Part shown: positions 1 to 8,700 of the stretch, piece by piece
How positions within the stretch are numbered: the stretch's first letter is position 1
How the letters are laid out: each line of letters begins with the position of its first letter
Source: Moraxellaceae bacterium
GTDB taxonomy: Bacteria > Pseudomonadota > Gammaproteobacteria > Pseudomonadales > Ketobacteraceae
NCBI GenBank assembly: GCA_002402125.1
Contig: NVVG01000011.1
Location: forward strand, 29,969 to 42,207
Length of the DNA: 12,239 nucleotides
Direction of reading: 5' to 3'
Made by a program: the position numbers and the translations under genes
The notes under the pieces: model-generated
Database searches by the model: none
Told to the model about the DNA's origin: nothing
The model's input: the letters and a program-made list of their open reading frames with translations, nothing else

Positions 1-1322
1 CCGTCGATGGCGGCAATAAGGTCACCTTTACTGACGTTGTTACAAGAGCAAATGGTAGCGCTGTCAGGCAGTGCATCAACACCCAGGCCAGTCGGCGCGC
101 CGCCGTCACGCTGCGGAAGAATTAAAGCGTCGGGATGTTCTGGCAGATCAATATCATTCAGCATCATTTGCAGTAAGCCGCCATAGGCTTCCGCGTCGCC
201 GATTAATACGCTACCGAGTAATTTTTTGCCATCTTCGCTGACCACAATCTTTTTATAAACTTGATTGTACTCGTCGTTATAAGAATAGGATTTACTGTTC
301 GGCGTATTGCCGTGAGCGTCACCAATACTGGCAACATCGACACCCATTAGTTTTAGCTTAGTGCTCATGTCGGCACCGGTAAATTCGCTTGTAGCATCGC
401 CTGCAATGGCATCAACGGCAACTTGTGCCATTTGATAACCCGGAGCAACCAGACCAAAAATACGGCCATCCCATAGTGCACATTCGCCGATAGAATAAAT
501 ATCAGGGTCTGAGGTTTGGCATTTGTTGTCAACGCTAATGCCGCCGCGAGGACCCAATTCTAGACCGGATTCTTTGGCGAGTTCGTCACGAGGTCGGATG
601 CCCGCAGAGAATAGGATAAGATCGGTCTCAAGGCTTTCGCCGTCGGCAAACTCCATGCGCATTTTGCTATGGTCGCCATCGACGATTTCTTTGGTGTTCT
701 TTTCGGTATGGACGGTGACACCGAGTTCTTCAATCTTTGCCCGTAGCATGGCGCCGCCGCCATCATCTACTTGTACGGCCATTAAGCGTGGGGCAAATTC
801 AACAACGTGTGTTTCTAAACCCAAGTCACGCAACGCCTTAGCTGCTTCAAGTCCGAGTAAACCGCCGCCAACAACCACACCTTTCTTGCCGCTCTTAGCG
901 CAATCAGTAATATCTTCTAAATCTTCAATGGTGCGATAGACCAAACATTCGTTGCGGTCTTTGCCGGGGATAGGGGGTACAAAAGGGTAAGAACCGGTAG
1001 CCAGAATCAGTTTGTCGTAATTAACGACGGTGCCTTGTCCTGAGGTGACCGTTTTATTGTCCCGATCGATGCTGACAACTTTATCGTTGAGATACACCTT
1101 AAAACCGTTGTTCTCGAAAAAACCATCCTCTACTAAAGAAAGGTCTTCAGCGGTCTTACCGCTAAAGTAAGCGGAAAGTTGTACCCGGTCATACGCGAGT
1201 CTTGGCTCTTCACAGAAGGTAATGACTTCAAATTGGTCGCGATTGTCGTGCTCGGACAGATATTCTAAGAACTTATGGCCAACCATGCCATTTCCAACAA
1301 CGATAATTTTTTCTTTGCTCAC
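1..1322 (-). CDS. nirB: Nitrite reductase [NAD(P)H] large subunit, N-terminal half (runs off the window)
   Basis: Assimilatory siroheme nitrite reductase, cytoplasmic, reducing nitrite to ammonium with NAD(P)H. Reading leftwards from a GTG codon at 1322-1320 gives 440 full codons with no stop. GGAGTCC lies just upstream as ribosome binding site. Visible parts: an FAD-binding Rossmann motif (VVGNGMVG, about residues 8-15), an ATG motif (about 108-110), a second dinucleotide-binding motif (VVVGGGLLGLEAA, about 149-161), and the flavin-reductase motif around DIYSIGECA followed by GLVAPGYQMA (about 274-299). The final residues contain C-S-C-N-N (about 425-429), the first cysteine pair of the BFD-like [2Fe-2S] domain. 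NirB is usually about 850 residues, so the rest of that domain and the siroheme/[4Fe-4S] half lie beyond base 1. It is divergent from the kinase/phosphatase gene, as seen beside nirBD in pseudomonads. Identification is confident. Confidence 0.96.
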   Translation of the reverse strand, partial: MSKEKIIVVGNGMVGHKFLEYLSEHDNRDQFEVITFCEEPRLAYDRVQLSAYFSGKTAEDLSLVEDGFFENNGFKVYLNDKVVSIDRDNKTVTSGQGTVVNYDKLILATGSYPFVPPIPGKDRNECLVYRTIEDLEDITDCAKSGKKGVVVGGGLLGLEAAKALRDLGLETHVVEFAPRLMAVQVDDGGGAMLRAKIEELGVTVHTEKNTKEIVDGDHSKMRMEFADGESLETDLILFSAGIRPRDELAKESGLELGPRGGISVDNKCQTSDPDIYSIGECALWDGRIFGLVAPGYQMAQVAVDAIAGDATSEFTGADMSTKLKLMGVDVASIGDAHGNTPNSKSYSYNDEYNQVYKKIVVSEDGKKLLGSVLIGDAEAYGGLLQMMLNDIDLPEHPDALILPQRDGGAPTGLGVDALPDSATICSCNNVSKGDLIAAID

Positions 1323-1390
1323 AGAGGACTCCGCTATTCTTTATATGTAATACCTACCGAGAACGGGTAATCGGTAGTCAATGCCCCACA

Positions 1391-1421
1391 AAAATACTAC
1401 TTAGGTAATGCCTAAGTAGTA
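1391..1421 (-). promoter_or_regulatory. Terminator-like hairpin in the nirB leader (candidate attenuator)
   Basis: Read on the minus strand, a perfect 11-bp stem TACTACTTAGG/CCTAAGTAGTA with a 5-base loop (1421 down to 1395) is followed at once by TTTT (1394-1391). This is the form of an intrinsic terminator placed about 70 bases before the nirB start. A T-run follows only on the minus strand, so it acts on nirB transcripts, not on the kinase side. Nitrate and nitrite assimilation operons in proteobacteria are often controlled by leader terminators relieved by ANTAR proteins (NasR, NasT). I did not find a convincing ANTAR double hairpin with hexanucleotide loops, so the regulator is unidentified. 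Confidence 0.5.
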
Positions 1422-1607
1422 CGTAAATTTGGTGGGGGTGATCATATCAAAGCAATTACCATGCCTGGTATAGGGATTTTGTATTAATTTGTTGAAATAT
1501 AAACATAAGTGTTCTACTACAGTGATTGTTGGTATTGAATGTGTGCACAATGATCAGCCAGGCCAGGCGAGATAGAGGTCTGGTGCGCTCTAGTTGCCCT
1601 TTATTGG

Positions 1608-1624
1608 TGCGATATCTTGGTGCA
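1608..1624. promoter_or_regulatory. Possible NtrC-type binding site
   Basis: TGCGATATCTTGGTGCA keeps the outer TGC-N11-GCA frame and the full right half TGGTGCA of the NtrC consensus (TGCACC-N5-GGTGCA). The left half is poor, with about 11 of 17 positions matching. Nitrogen control of nirB would make sense, but no correctly spaced sigma-54 promoter was found towards nirB. Weak call. Confidence 0.25.
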
Positions 1625-1770
1625 CTGCTTTAATTAGCAGGGCCAGCATTATACACGAGCCTAATCATTTTTACCGGTTTCACCTGTATGTGTTAGGCTG
1701 CCAAGGTGTATAAAATGAGCAGTGTAAAAAGTAGATCAAAAATAATAATACTACTCTTGGGATCAAGACG

Positions 1771-3492
1771 TTGACGAATACTGTATTAACCATAGAGGCA
1801 GGGCAAAAGTCAGTTGCTGGGTTGAAACCACAAAATGAAGATAGTATTGGTATCCACCTGCCGGTAGGGGAGCAATTGGCCTCAAAAGGCGTAGCGATGG
1901 TGATTGCCGATGGTGTTAGCGCGGCGGAAGCTGGCAAAGAAGCGAGTGAGACCTGTGTAAGAGGGTTTCTGTCGGACTATTATTCCACACCGGACTCATG
2001 GAGTGTAAAACAATCGGCTCACAAAGTATTGGTAGCGCTGAATCGATGGTTGTACGGCTTGGGGCAGCGTTATATCGATGCCGAGAAAGGTTACGTGACA
2101 ACCTTCAGTGCGCTCATTATCAAGTCTCACACTGCTCATGTTTTTCACGCCGGTGATTCAAGAATCTATCGTTTAAGGATGGGCGCATTAGAGCAGATCA
2201 CTCATGATCATGTGGTCAAAGTATCCAAAGACACGACCTATTTGGCGCGAGCCATGGGTATTGGCTTAAGCTTAGAAATTGACTATAAAAAAATTGAAGT
2301 GGAAGTCGGTGATCTTTTTATCAGTACTACCGATGGCATTCATGATTGGATGAGTCGCACTCAGTTTAAGCAGCTAGTCGTTGAGAATGCAGCAGACTTA
2401 GATCAATTATGTGAGCGCTTGGTTGAAAAGGGCTTGGCGCAAAACAGTACCGATAATCTGAGTTGCCAAGCCTTACGCGTGCTTTCTCTCGGTGTGGAGG
2501 CGCAAGATGATGCCCTGAATAAACTAGCGAACTTACCCTTTCCACCCGACATGGAACCGGGAATGAAAATCGATGGTTGGAAGGTGTTAAAACAAATTCA
2601 TGCGAGTAGCAGAAGCCAACTGTATTATGTTGAAAATATGGTGTCGGGAAAAAAATGCGTGATGAAAACACCCTCGGTATTGTTTGAGGATGATCCCGCA
2701 TACACCGAACGTTTTGTGATGGAGGAGTGGGTTGGTGCTCGAATCTCCAGTCCATATGTTGTAGAAACGGTAAAGACCGATCATAAGAGAACATTTTTAT
2801 ATTATCTGATCGAGATGGTGGAAGGTGAAACCATCATGGCGCGCATTAAACGTGATGGTGTGATGGAGATTAACTACGTCGTGTCACTTACGGAGCAAAT
2901 TATAAAAGGCCTACGGGCGTTTCATCGCAGAGAGTCACTGCATCAAGATATAAAACCGGACAACATTGTTATTCATAATGATCAAGCCAAGATTGTTGAT
3001 TTTGGTTCGGTGTTTGTTGCGGGTGTTGATGAGATCACCCGTTCTACTACGGAAGAAGTGCCGCTCGGAACCTTAGAGTATTCAGCCCCAGAGTATCGGT
3101 TAAATCGCCCTCGGTCGGAGCGGAGCGATCAGTTCTCATTAGCAATGGTGGTGTATGAAATGTTAACCACTAAAAAACCCTATGATGAAGCCTACCAACG
3201 AGCGATGGATATAAAGCAATTCAGTACGCTAACCTATACACCGGCTTACGTGCATAACCCACTGGTACCCACATGGGTTGATGGGGCTCTACATAAAGCG
3301 CTACAGATAAACGCAGATTTGCGTTATGAAAGTTTGTCAGAATTTCTGAATGACTTAACCTATCCGAATCCGGAATTTTTAAACCCAGGCATGAAGCCGC
3401 TCATCGATCGAAACCCTTTGTTATTTTGGAAAGGTTTGAGTTTTGTCTTGATGGTCTCACAGGTGATCATGTTGTTGATTTGGCGTGGTTAA
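1771..3492 (+). CDS. Bifunctional PP2C-type phosphatase / Ser-Thr protein kinase, membrane anchored
   Basis: One 573-residue protein with two signalling enzymes. The N-terminal PP2C phosphatase (about 10-240) shows NED at 22-24, ADGVS with metal-binding D47, GDSRIYRL at 128-135, TTDGIHD around 186-192 and DN at 228-229. The C-terminal Hanks-type kinase (about 270-530) has the ATP lysine in CVMK (K299), catalytic loop HQDIKPDN (391-398), DFG (410-412) and SAPEY (438-442). A single hydrophobic helix (about 552-571) closes the protein as a tail anchor, leaving the enzymes in the cytoplasm. The start is TTG at 1771: an in-frame stop lies at 1732 and no ATG or GTG falls between, though the ribosome binding site is weak. 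The catalytic loop has HQD rather than HRD, so it is a non-RD kinase. A homologous gene adjoins nirB in Pseudomonas, linking it by context to nitrate assimilation; its substrates are unknown. Confidence 0.93.
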   Translation: MTNTVLTIEAGQKSVAGLKPQNEDSIGIHLPVGEQLASKGVAMVIADGVSAAEAGKEASETCVRGFLSDYYSTPDSWSVKQSAHKVLVALNRWLYGLGQRYIDAEKGYVTTFSALIIKSHTAHVFHAGDSRIYRLRMGALEQITHDHVVKVSKDTTYLARAMGIGLSLEIDYKKIEVEVGDLFISTTDGIHDWMSRTQFKQLVVENAADLDQLCERLVEKGLAQNSTDNLSCQALRVLSLGVEAQDDALNKLANLPFPPDMEPGMKIDGWKVLKQIHASSRSQLYYVENMVSGKKCVMKTPSVLFEDDPAYTERFVMEEWVGARISSPYVVETVKTDHKRTFLYYLIEMVEGETIMARIKRDGVMEINYVVSLTEQIIKGLRAFHRRESLHQDIKPDNIVIHNDQAKIVDFGSVFVAGVDEITRSTTEEVPLGTLEYSAPEYRLNRPRSERSDQFSLAMVVYEMLTTKKPYDEAYQRAMDIKQFSTLTYTPAYVHNPLVPTWVDGALHKALQINADLRYESLSEFLNDLTYPNPEFLNPGMKPLIDRNPLLFWKGLSFVLMVSQVIMLLIWRG

Positions 3493-3493
3493 A

Positions 3494-3519
3494 ATATATG
3501 GTTAAGATATATGGTTAAG
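3494..3519 (+). repeat. 13-bp tandem duplication between the kinase and trmK genes
   Basis: ATATATGGTTAAG occurs twice head to tail (3494-3506, 3507-3519) in the short gap before trmK. Each unit contains an ATG that opens a very short frame ending in TAA, so neither serves as the trmK start. The corresponding stretch is deleted from the partial copy at the right end of the window. Confidence 0.85.
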
Positions 3520-3526
3520 ACTGGCA

Positions 3527-4225
3527 GTGTCAGTGTTTAATTCCTTAGGACCTAGATTGCAAGCAATCTTCGATGTGATCGCATTCGCCCAGCAGGTTCG
3601 ATGCTATGACCGGGTTTGGGATTGCTGTTGTGATCATGGGTACTTAGGCATGAGTATTGTGAATGCAGCTTTGTGTGAGAAATTAATTTTTGTTGACCAG
3701 GTGCCGCATATTGCTCAGCAGTTAGAACGACAGTTGCTAGAGCAGCCATTGTTATATCCAGCAGAGCGGTATGAGGTGCTGACAAGCGATGCAAGTGACT
3801 TGGATTTTAACTCTGAGCAACGGCATTTAGTGATATTGGCCGGTGTCAGTGGCAAAACCGTAGTTGATATTGTTCGTACCATTCGAAAAACTCATCCGTT
3901 AGGCAATATAGATTTTATCCTGTGCCCAACTAATGCTCTGTTTGATGTACGAGAGTATCTCGTGGCGAAGGAGTTTGTATTGTTATCAGAAAGTATTGTT
4001 GCGGAAAAGAGCCGTCATTACGAGGTGCTGTATGTTAGCCCTGGTGATGTTGAATCAACGGGTTCTCAATTGACACATACTGGTGCAATGTGGGATGAGA
4101 AGAACATTGAACACCAGCGTTATTTGGCAAGGATCATAGCGCATTATCAGCGGGTGGTTGAGGGCGGAAATGATGATCGAGCGGAGGGTATATTGCAGCG
4201 TTATCAGTCCTGTTTTTCAAGATAG
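3527..4225 (+). CDS. trmK: TrmK-family SAM-dependent methyltransferase (tRNA adenine-22 N1-methyltransferase-like)
   Basis: A 232-residue cytoplasmic methyltransferase of the COG2384/TrmK family, whose studied members methylate N1 of A22 in tRNA. The SAM-binding motif is the variant VWDCCCDHGYLG (about residues 30-41; usual form xDIGxDHxxLP). LAGVSGK (about 104-110) stands where the family has IAGMGG, and ILCPTNALFDVREYL (about 131-145) matches the LQPxxxxxxxRxxL region. The start is GTG at 3527, or GTG at 3533 in the same frame; there is no strong ribosome binding site. It lies 34 bp after the kinase and is probably co-transcribed. Most gammaproteobacterial tRNAs are not known to carry m1A22, so the substrate here is uncertain. 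A second, diverged partial copy lies at 12076-12239. Confidence 0.8.
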   Translation: MSVFNSLGPRLQAIFDVIAFAQQVRCYDRVWDCCCDHGYLGMSIVNAALCEKLIFVDQVPHIAQQLERQLLEQPLLYPAERYEVLTSDASDLDFNSEQRHLVILAGVSGKTVVDIVRTIRKTHPLGNIDFILCPTNALFDVREYLVAKEFVLLSESIVAEKSRHYEVLYVSPGDVESTGSQLTHTGAMWDEKNIEHQRYLARIIAHYQRVVEGGNDDRAEGILQRYQSCFSR

Positions 4226-4350
4226 CAGCAAACCTCAATACTATGTATAAACGCTAAGATGTTAAAATCCCTTTGCCTCAGTATCTTGAGTGTCGGGCAA
4301 AAAACAGGCAAAATGCGTGAAATTGAAGTTTATTTCTAGGAGTTTTTTGG

Positions 4351-4945
4351 ATGTATAGGGAAATGAAGAGTTTATTGTTTGTACCATTATTATTTGGGTG
4401 TGGTAGCAGTTCTAATGGGGGGGGGCTTGGAGCCAAGGGAGGCCGTTGATCCATATTTGGGTGTTTGGGAACGACCTTGTGTACCCTATGATGAGCATGG
4501 GTCGACCGGCATTTTTGGTGATGTTCTTGACCTTTATTCTGCTCCAGCTCTTGATGATGTCGGTCCGTTTTTCTATTGGACTGAAAAGCTCACAATTGAA
4601 CCAAATAATATTATTCTAGAGTTCAGCCTATTTACTGATGATCAATGTCAGGAGCTTGGTGATACTAGTGGGCTGTTTGGCGGTTTTACAGATTACATAT
4701 TTCAGCAAATGTACGCTGAGTTTTCTGTTGGTGGAGAAATTCTTGCTAAGAATGAGTTAGTATCAGATGAAGAGTTGTCCTTTATTCAATATGAAGCGCC
4801 AGTAGGAAGATCTACTCATTATGATGAGCTATATCTTAACGTGCGCAATGTTGGGGATAGACTATATAAAGTAGAAACGTCACACCACGCTTTGGAAGAC
4901 TATACCGTTAATTTTGATAAGTACTATATTCGAACTCAAAACTGA
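4351..4945 (+). pseudogene. Lipoprotein gene, frame broken at a nine-G run (possibly phase-variable)
   Basis: AGGAG at 4338-4342 precedes ATG 4351; ATG 4363 in the same frame is also possible. The frame opens with a lipoprotein signal, MKSLLFVPLLFGC, then SSSN and enters nine G (4417-4425). As sequenced it stops soon after, at GGCCGTTGA. One frame over, a 170-residue reading frame continues from the G-run to the stop at 4945. With eight G the two join into one lipoprotein of about 193 residues, cleaved before the cysteine of LFGC. The mature part (GVWERPC, then LTIEPNNIILEF and DDQC) looks like a small beta-rich domain with two cysteines; I do not recognise the family. The gene may be phase-variable, decayed, or intact with a base-calling error in the homopolymer. 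A palindrome of attC type lies 95 bp downstream. Confidence 0.75.
4417..4425 (+). repeat. Homopolymer of nine G inside the lipoprotein coding region
   Basis: Nine consecutive G directly after the signal peptide codons. Removing one G (or adding two) restores a continuous frame across the whole gene. Tracts of this length slip readily during replication and are the usual switch in phase-variable surface genes. Confidence 0.9.
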
Positions 4946-5039
4946 TTCGAACTGGTTGCGAAAATTAAATGCAATTCAAATGAGGCACTCCATATAGTAA
5001 CGTGTACGCATTTCACATAATAGTAATCGTACAGACACC

Positions 5040-5150
5040 TTTAACGATAGCATCAAGCGCGAAAGGTAATGCCGGTGCCATTTTTCGCTTCCGTTACACT
5101 ATAGCAAAAAATAACGCCAGTACTACCTTCGCCTTATGACGGGCGTTAAA
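5040..5150 (+). repeat. attC-like palindrome A (integron recombination site)
   Basis: The ends TTTAACG (5040-5046) and CGTTAAA (5144-5150) form a 7-bp R box. Inside are mismatched triplets (ATA opposite GGG), then an L-box-like stem in which CATCAAGCG pairs with CGCCTTATG through single-base bulges. An inner stem follows: GCGAAAGGTA (5059-5068) against TACCTTCGC (5124-5132), continuing inward with mismatches to CATTTTTCGC opposite GCAAAAAAT. The length of 111 bp is within the usual attC range of roughly 57-141. A chance hairpin would not be expected to show the R box, unpaired spacer, L box and bulges in this order, but no integrase is present to confirm it. Confidence 0.55.
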
Positions 5151-5207
5151 AATATCCCAGATCGATGTGGATTGAAAATTTAATGGTTATGGCTAACGTA
5201 CAATGAT

Positions 5208-5424
5208 ATGAAAGGAATATTTTTCTCGAACCATTGTTGCAATTATTGCGATCTCGTTTGGCTTGGTTTTGTATGGAATCATATTGCTTTCGATTATACC
5301 CGTACATATTCAACTTGCAGAAAGTGAGATTCAGGCATTAGGTTGGGATGCGAGAATTTTAATTATGGTAGCGCTAGCTAGTACCAGGACACCCACGCTA
5401 GAAAATAACATACAATTTTGGTAG
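5208..5424 (+). pseudogene. Small membrane protein, frameshifted just after the start codon
   Basis: ATG at 5208 is followed by AAA, but the convincing frame (from 5212, stop TAG 5422-5424) is one base off. With one A fewer the protein would begin MKEYFSRTIVAIIAIS, about 70 residues. It has a clear transmembrane helix (about residues 8-31), then a loop with VHIQLAESEIQALGWD and a weaker hydrophobic stretch (ILIMVALA). A TGA at 5209 blocks this frame from any upstream start. It starts 58 bp after palindrome A, the position of a cassette gene. The family is not recognised. It may be a decayed gene, a sequencing error in AAA, or use an unusual start. Confidence 0.4.
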
Positions 5425-5702
5425 TGATAAATTAAGTGGGAGTCCTATTGTTTTCGACCTTATTTGAATTCTACCAAGCCTATTTTTCTTTCCCTAACTT
5501 CTAGCCTTTCCAACTATATAACCTTATGTAAGCGACGATGTTAATATGAGTATAACAAATTGATAATCTCATAACACTGAAGCGCATAAATCTGTTATCC
5601 AAATTTTATTCTGCTAAAATACCCAGTTACTATCTCGATTTATATCATCAACGTTATCGGATAAAACAGACGAAATATTTCTGTTTACTTTCAATTGGCT
5701 AA
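5425..5702. other. AT-rich intergenic stretch before the TonB receptor
   Basis: No gene found. TAAAAT at 5615-5620 could be a -10 box, but the bases 17 upstream (CTGTTA) are a poor -35. No clear ribosome binding site precedes the receptor ATG, and no sigma-54 promoter or strong hairpin was seen. Confidence 0.4.
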
Positions 5703-8700
5703 ATGATGTTAGACATGGATCAAGAGATTTACATTTTCAAAGACTCCAGTATCCGATGGTCCTCAATCATTCGATACGGATTTCTATCACTTCTAATTAT
5801 TTTATCGCCAGTATCAAAAGCTAAGGATTCTAACCCTGACAGCATATATAGCTCAAGCATTGAGGATCTTATGCTCCTTAGTTTGGAGGAACTTCTAAAT
5901 TTACACGTGGATACTCTTAGAGACTCATTTTCAAAAGCAATTAGCCTTAAACGCTTAAATAGCACTATTTCAGATACCATCGTTGCAGAAGATATTGGCA
6001 AAATGCCAGACCGAAATATCGCAGAGGCACTGCAGCGTATTCCCGGGGTAAGTATTGCAAGAAGTAAAGGTGAAGGAACGTTTGTTACTATTCGGGGCAT
6101 TGCTGATAATCTAAATGTTACCTTAATCAACGGCCAAACCATTGCTTCTGCGGGTGACGGTAGAGGTATCGACTTTAGTAGCATGCCTGCGTCAATGATT
6201 TCAGCCATTGAAATATACAAAACACCAAAGGCAAGTGATATTGAAGGTAGTATTGGTGGTACTATTAACATTATTACCTCCAGGCCTTTGGATGTAGGCA
6301 TTGAAAAAGGTAGTCTTTTTGTTGAGTATACTCATAATAATTTCAATCAGGAAAACTCCCCTTCAATCTCTATTTCTTATATAAAACCAGTCAATACGAA
6401 TTTTGGAATTGCAACTGCAGTCTCTTACGAAAAAATCGAAACTCGCACTGATGCATTGATCAACGAAAGTTGGTCAGATTCTGAAACCGGATTTTACCCC
6501 ACGCGCTGGGAAGTCTCTAGTGAAGAGAGTGAGCGCGAGCGTAGTTCATTGATGCTAAATTTACAGTGGCAACCCGCTGATAATATTGATAGCTATTTGG
6601 ATATTAGCTACAACAAAGTAAAGGACGTTATAGCTAAGCATGCCTTTGCCACATGGATCCCGAATGGATACAACTCTATTATTCCTGATTCAATAGTTAC
6701 CAATAGTTCAACAAATACCATGACTGAATTTGCTGTTGATGAACTCTACATATCACCTTTTGATGACAATTCGGAATCCGAAATTCATACCCTAACCCTG
6801 CAACTCGGCGGTGAAATAGAACTCAACAAATTCGTTGCATCAGCGGCGATTGGTTATTCAGAGGCCGAAACTGAGCAGTTAACACAACGTATCCACTACA
6901 TTGATCACTGGACATTTAACGATGATAAGCACGATGCATTTTTTAGCCAAGTGGGTGGTGGGCAATATGCCTATCTTCCCTACGTTAATGGCGCTGCAGA
7001 AGAGTATTATGATCCAGCCATTCATCAAAACCATCCCGATGATGCTTATATCGAAGGCGGGAGCAACAACAATATTAACCGCTTAAGTTTGGGGCCCGTT
7101 ATCCGTGAGCCTGTTGAGAATTCTGATAAGGATACTTCATTCAAGTTGGATATTGAATATTTAGTCGGTAACAATAAATTTATCAGCTCAGTTGAAACGG
7201 GTTTCCGCTGGAATAAACGCGAAAAACAAACACTTTCCGCCAGCCAGCATTTAGGGCCCTGGCAAATCGCAGTTAATAATGCGACCTTGTGGGGACAAGA
7301 GCCTTTATTTCATGACCTATTATCATCTCAATATTCCCCCGCTAATTTTATGGGCGGTGAGGATGGACCAGGTGTTCCATCAGCATGGAATTCGGTGCTC
7401 GATTTTGATACTGCCGCAGCAGCATACGCAACTCATATGAATCAGGGTTTTGACCTAAGTAACGATGGTAGCGACCCCTTCTTTACCGATTTTGAAAGTA
7501 TATATGCAATTGTAGGGAACACGCCAGATCGACGTGGTGCTGTGGACAATATTGAAGAGTCAAAAGCTTTCTATGTGCAGGCAAACCTGGAGATGTTGAA
7601 TGGCGACCTACTAGGCAACATCGGTGTACGATATATTGAAACAGAGCTGACAAGCCATGCGCTGGTTGGAAGCAGCTTTGACGCAACTACGGGAGGCGCG
7701 TTAGCACCGATAACACTTGAACACGACTACGATAATATTTTACCCAGTATTAATTTGCGTTACGCGCTGAACGAAGATATGTATTTTCGATTTGCTGCAG
7801 CAAAAGTTATGGCTAGGCCCAATTTTAATCAAGCCAAAGCGGGCGCCATTGCGAATACCGACGGCTGGTATGATATTGGTATCGATGGTTTTGCGGACCC
7901 TGCAAATAATGTGTTTGCCGACGAAGATTCGTTTCTCGGGGGCAACGTAGCGTTGGATCCCTATGAAGCAAACCAGTTCGATATTTCTTATGAATGGTAT
8001 TTCAGTAACAGTGGCTTATTGTCTGCAGGGTTATTCTATAAAGATATCAACAGCTTTATTTTCAACGAAGTTCAAATTGGCCATATTCTTGTACCCAATT
8101 ACGAAACAGAATTCGGCAGTCGAGAACCCTACCCCACACTAGGCGATGTAGCCAATGGTGAAGTTCGACACACTGATAACAATGGAAATATCACTGATGA
8201 AAATGGCAACGACATTGTCGTCGAATACCCACTGCTATTTGAGACCGTCCAGCGCCCTATTAATGGTGACGGAGGTTATATCAAAGGACTGGAGCTCGCT
8301 TATCAGACAAATTTTCATTTGATTTCCGGGTTAGAAGACTATGGTATCGCTATTAACTACACCTATGCAGATAGTTCAGCCGAATACTTTAAGGCATCAT
8401 TTGATAACAATTCTGTAGACCTACCTTTTCAGTATCTTTCAGAGCATACCTATAATGTGACGGGTTATTATGAGGATGACCATCTGATGATTCGTGTAGC
8501 CTATAACTGGCGCTCCGAATCGTTGGAAAACCCGGCAAATGATTTAGATGGCATGGCTATTTGGCGCGATTCCTATGGCCAACTCGATACTTCATTCAGC
8601 TATACAGTAACCGAGTTTATGCAATTAACTGCCAGTATCAGTAATGTACTGGAAGAAAGTACTGAATTCTTCTCTGCGGAAAGAATTGATGGCAACCTGA

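Larger units (their letters stand above)
1323..1770. promoter_or_regulatory. Divergent control region between nirB and the kinase/phosphatase gene
   Basis: This 448-bp stretch has no credible gene. On the nirB side it holds a 7-bp inverted repeat CTACCGA/TCGGTAG (1354-1360/1371-1377), the strong hairpin listed separately at 1391-1421, and a small hairpin TACCA/TGGTA (1457-1461/1466-1470). Near 1540-1566 lie a TGTGCACA palindrome and GGCC-rich sequence. TGGTGC occurs three times in direct orientation (1581-1586, 1605-1610, 1618-1623). On the kinase side an inverted repeat AGCCTAA/TTAGGCT (1658-1664/1693-1699) spans a 28-base loop. TATACA at 1650 and TATAAA at 1709 resemble -10 elements, but neither has a good -35 partner, so no sigma-70 promoter is called. 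Confidence 0.6.

Noticed and set aside
523..939. 138-codon plus-strand frame opposite nirB
   Set aside because: Antisense shadow of a highly conserved gene; composition is serine/proline-rich with no recognisable domain.
1391..1421. Hairpin as a terminator for plus-strand transcription
   Set aside because: The plus-strand sequence after the stem (CGTAAATTT) has no T-run, while the minus strand has TTTT directly after it.
1541..1566. Possible sigma-54 promoter towards nirB (TGGCTGATCATTGTGC on the minus strand)
   Set aside because: The GG and GC elements are 11 bases apart instead of 10, and the -12 region reads TTGTGC rather than TTGC.
1658..1699. AGCCTAA/TTAGGCT inverted repeat resembling canonical attC ends (GTTAGGC)
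   Set aside because: Only about 42 bp, with no L boxes or inner stem, and inside a conserved divergent promoter region; more likely an operator or chance.
2366..2794. 142-codon minus-strand frame opposite the kinase/phosphatase
   Set aside because: Overlaps conserved PP2C and kinase motifs on the other strand and has no domain of its own.
3494..3519. ATG codons in the 13-bp tandem repeat as trmK starts
   Set aside because: Both open frames that end within 10 codons, before or just inside trmK.
4379..4945. TTG at 4379 as the true start of the lipoprotein reading frame
   Set aside because: It lies inside the signal-peptide codons of the other frame, gives no signal sequence and has no ribosome binding site; a frame break at the G-run explains both halves better.
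5729..6301. 190-codon minus-strand frame opposite the TonB receptor plug
   Set aside because: Mirror of the strongly conserved plug domain; no ribosome binding site or family resemblance.
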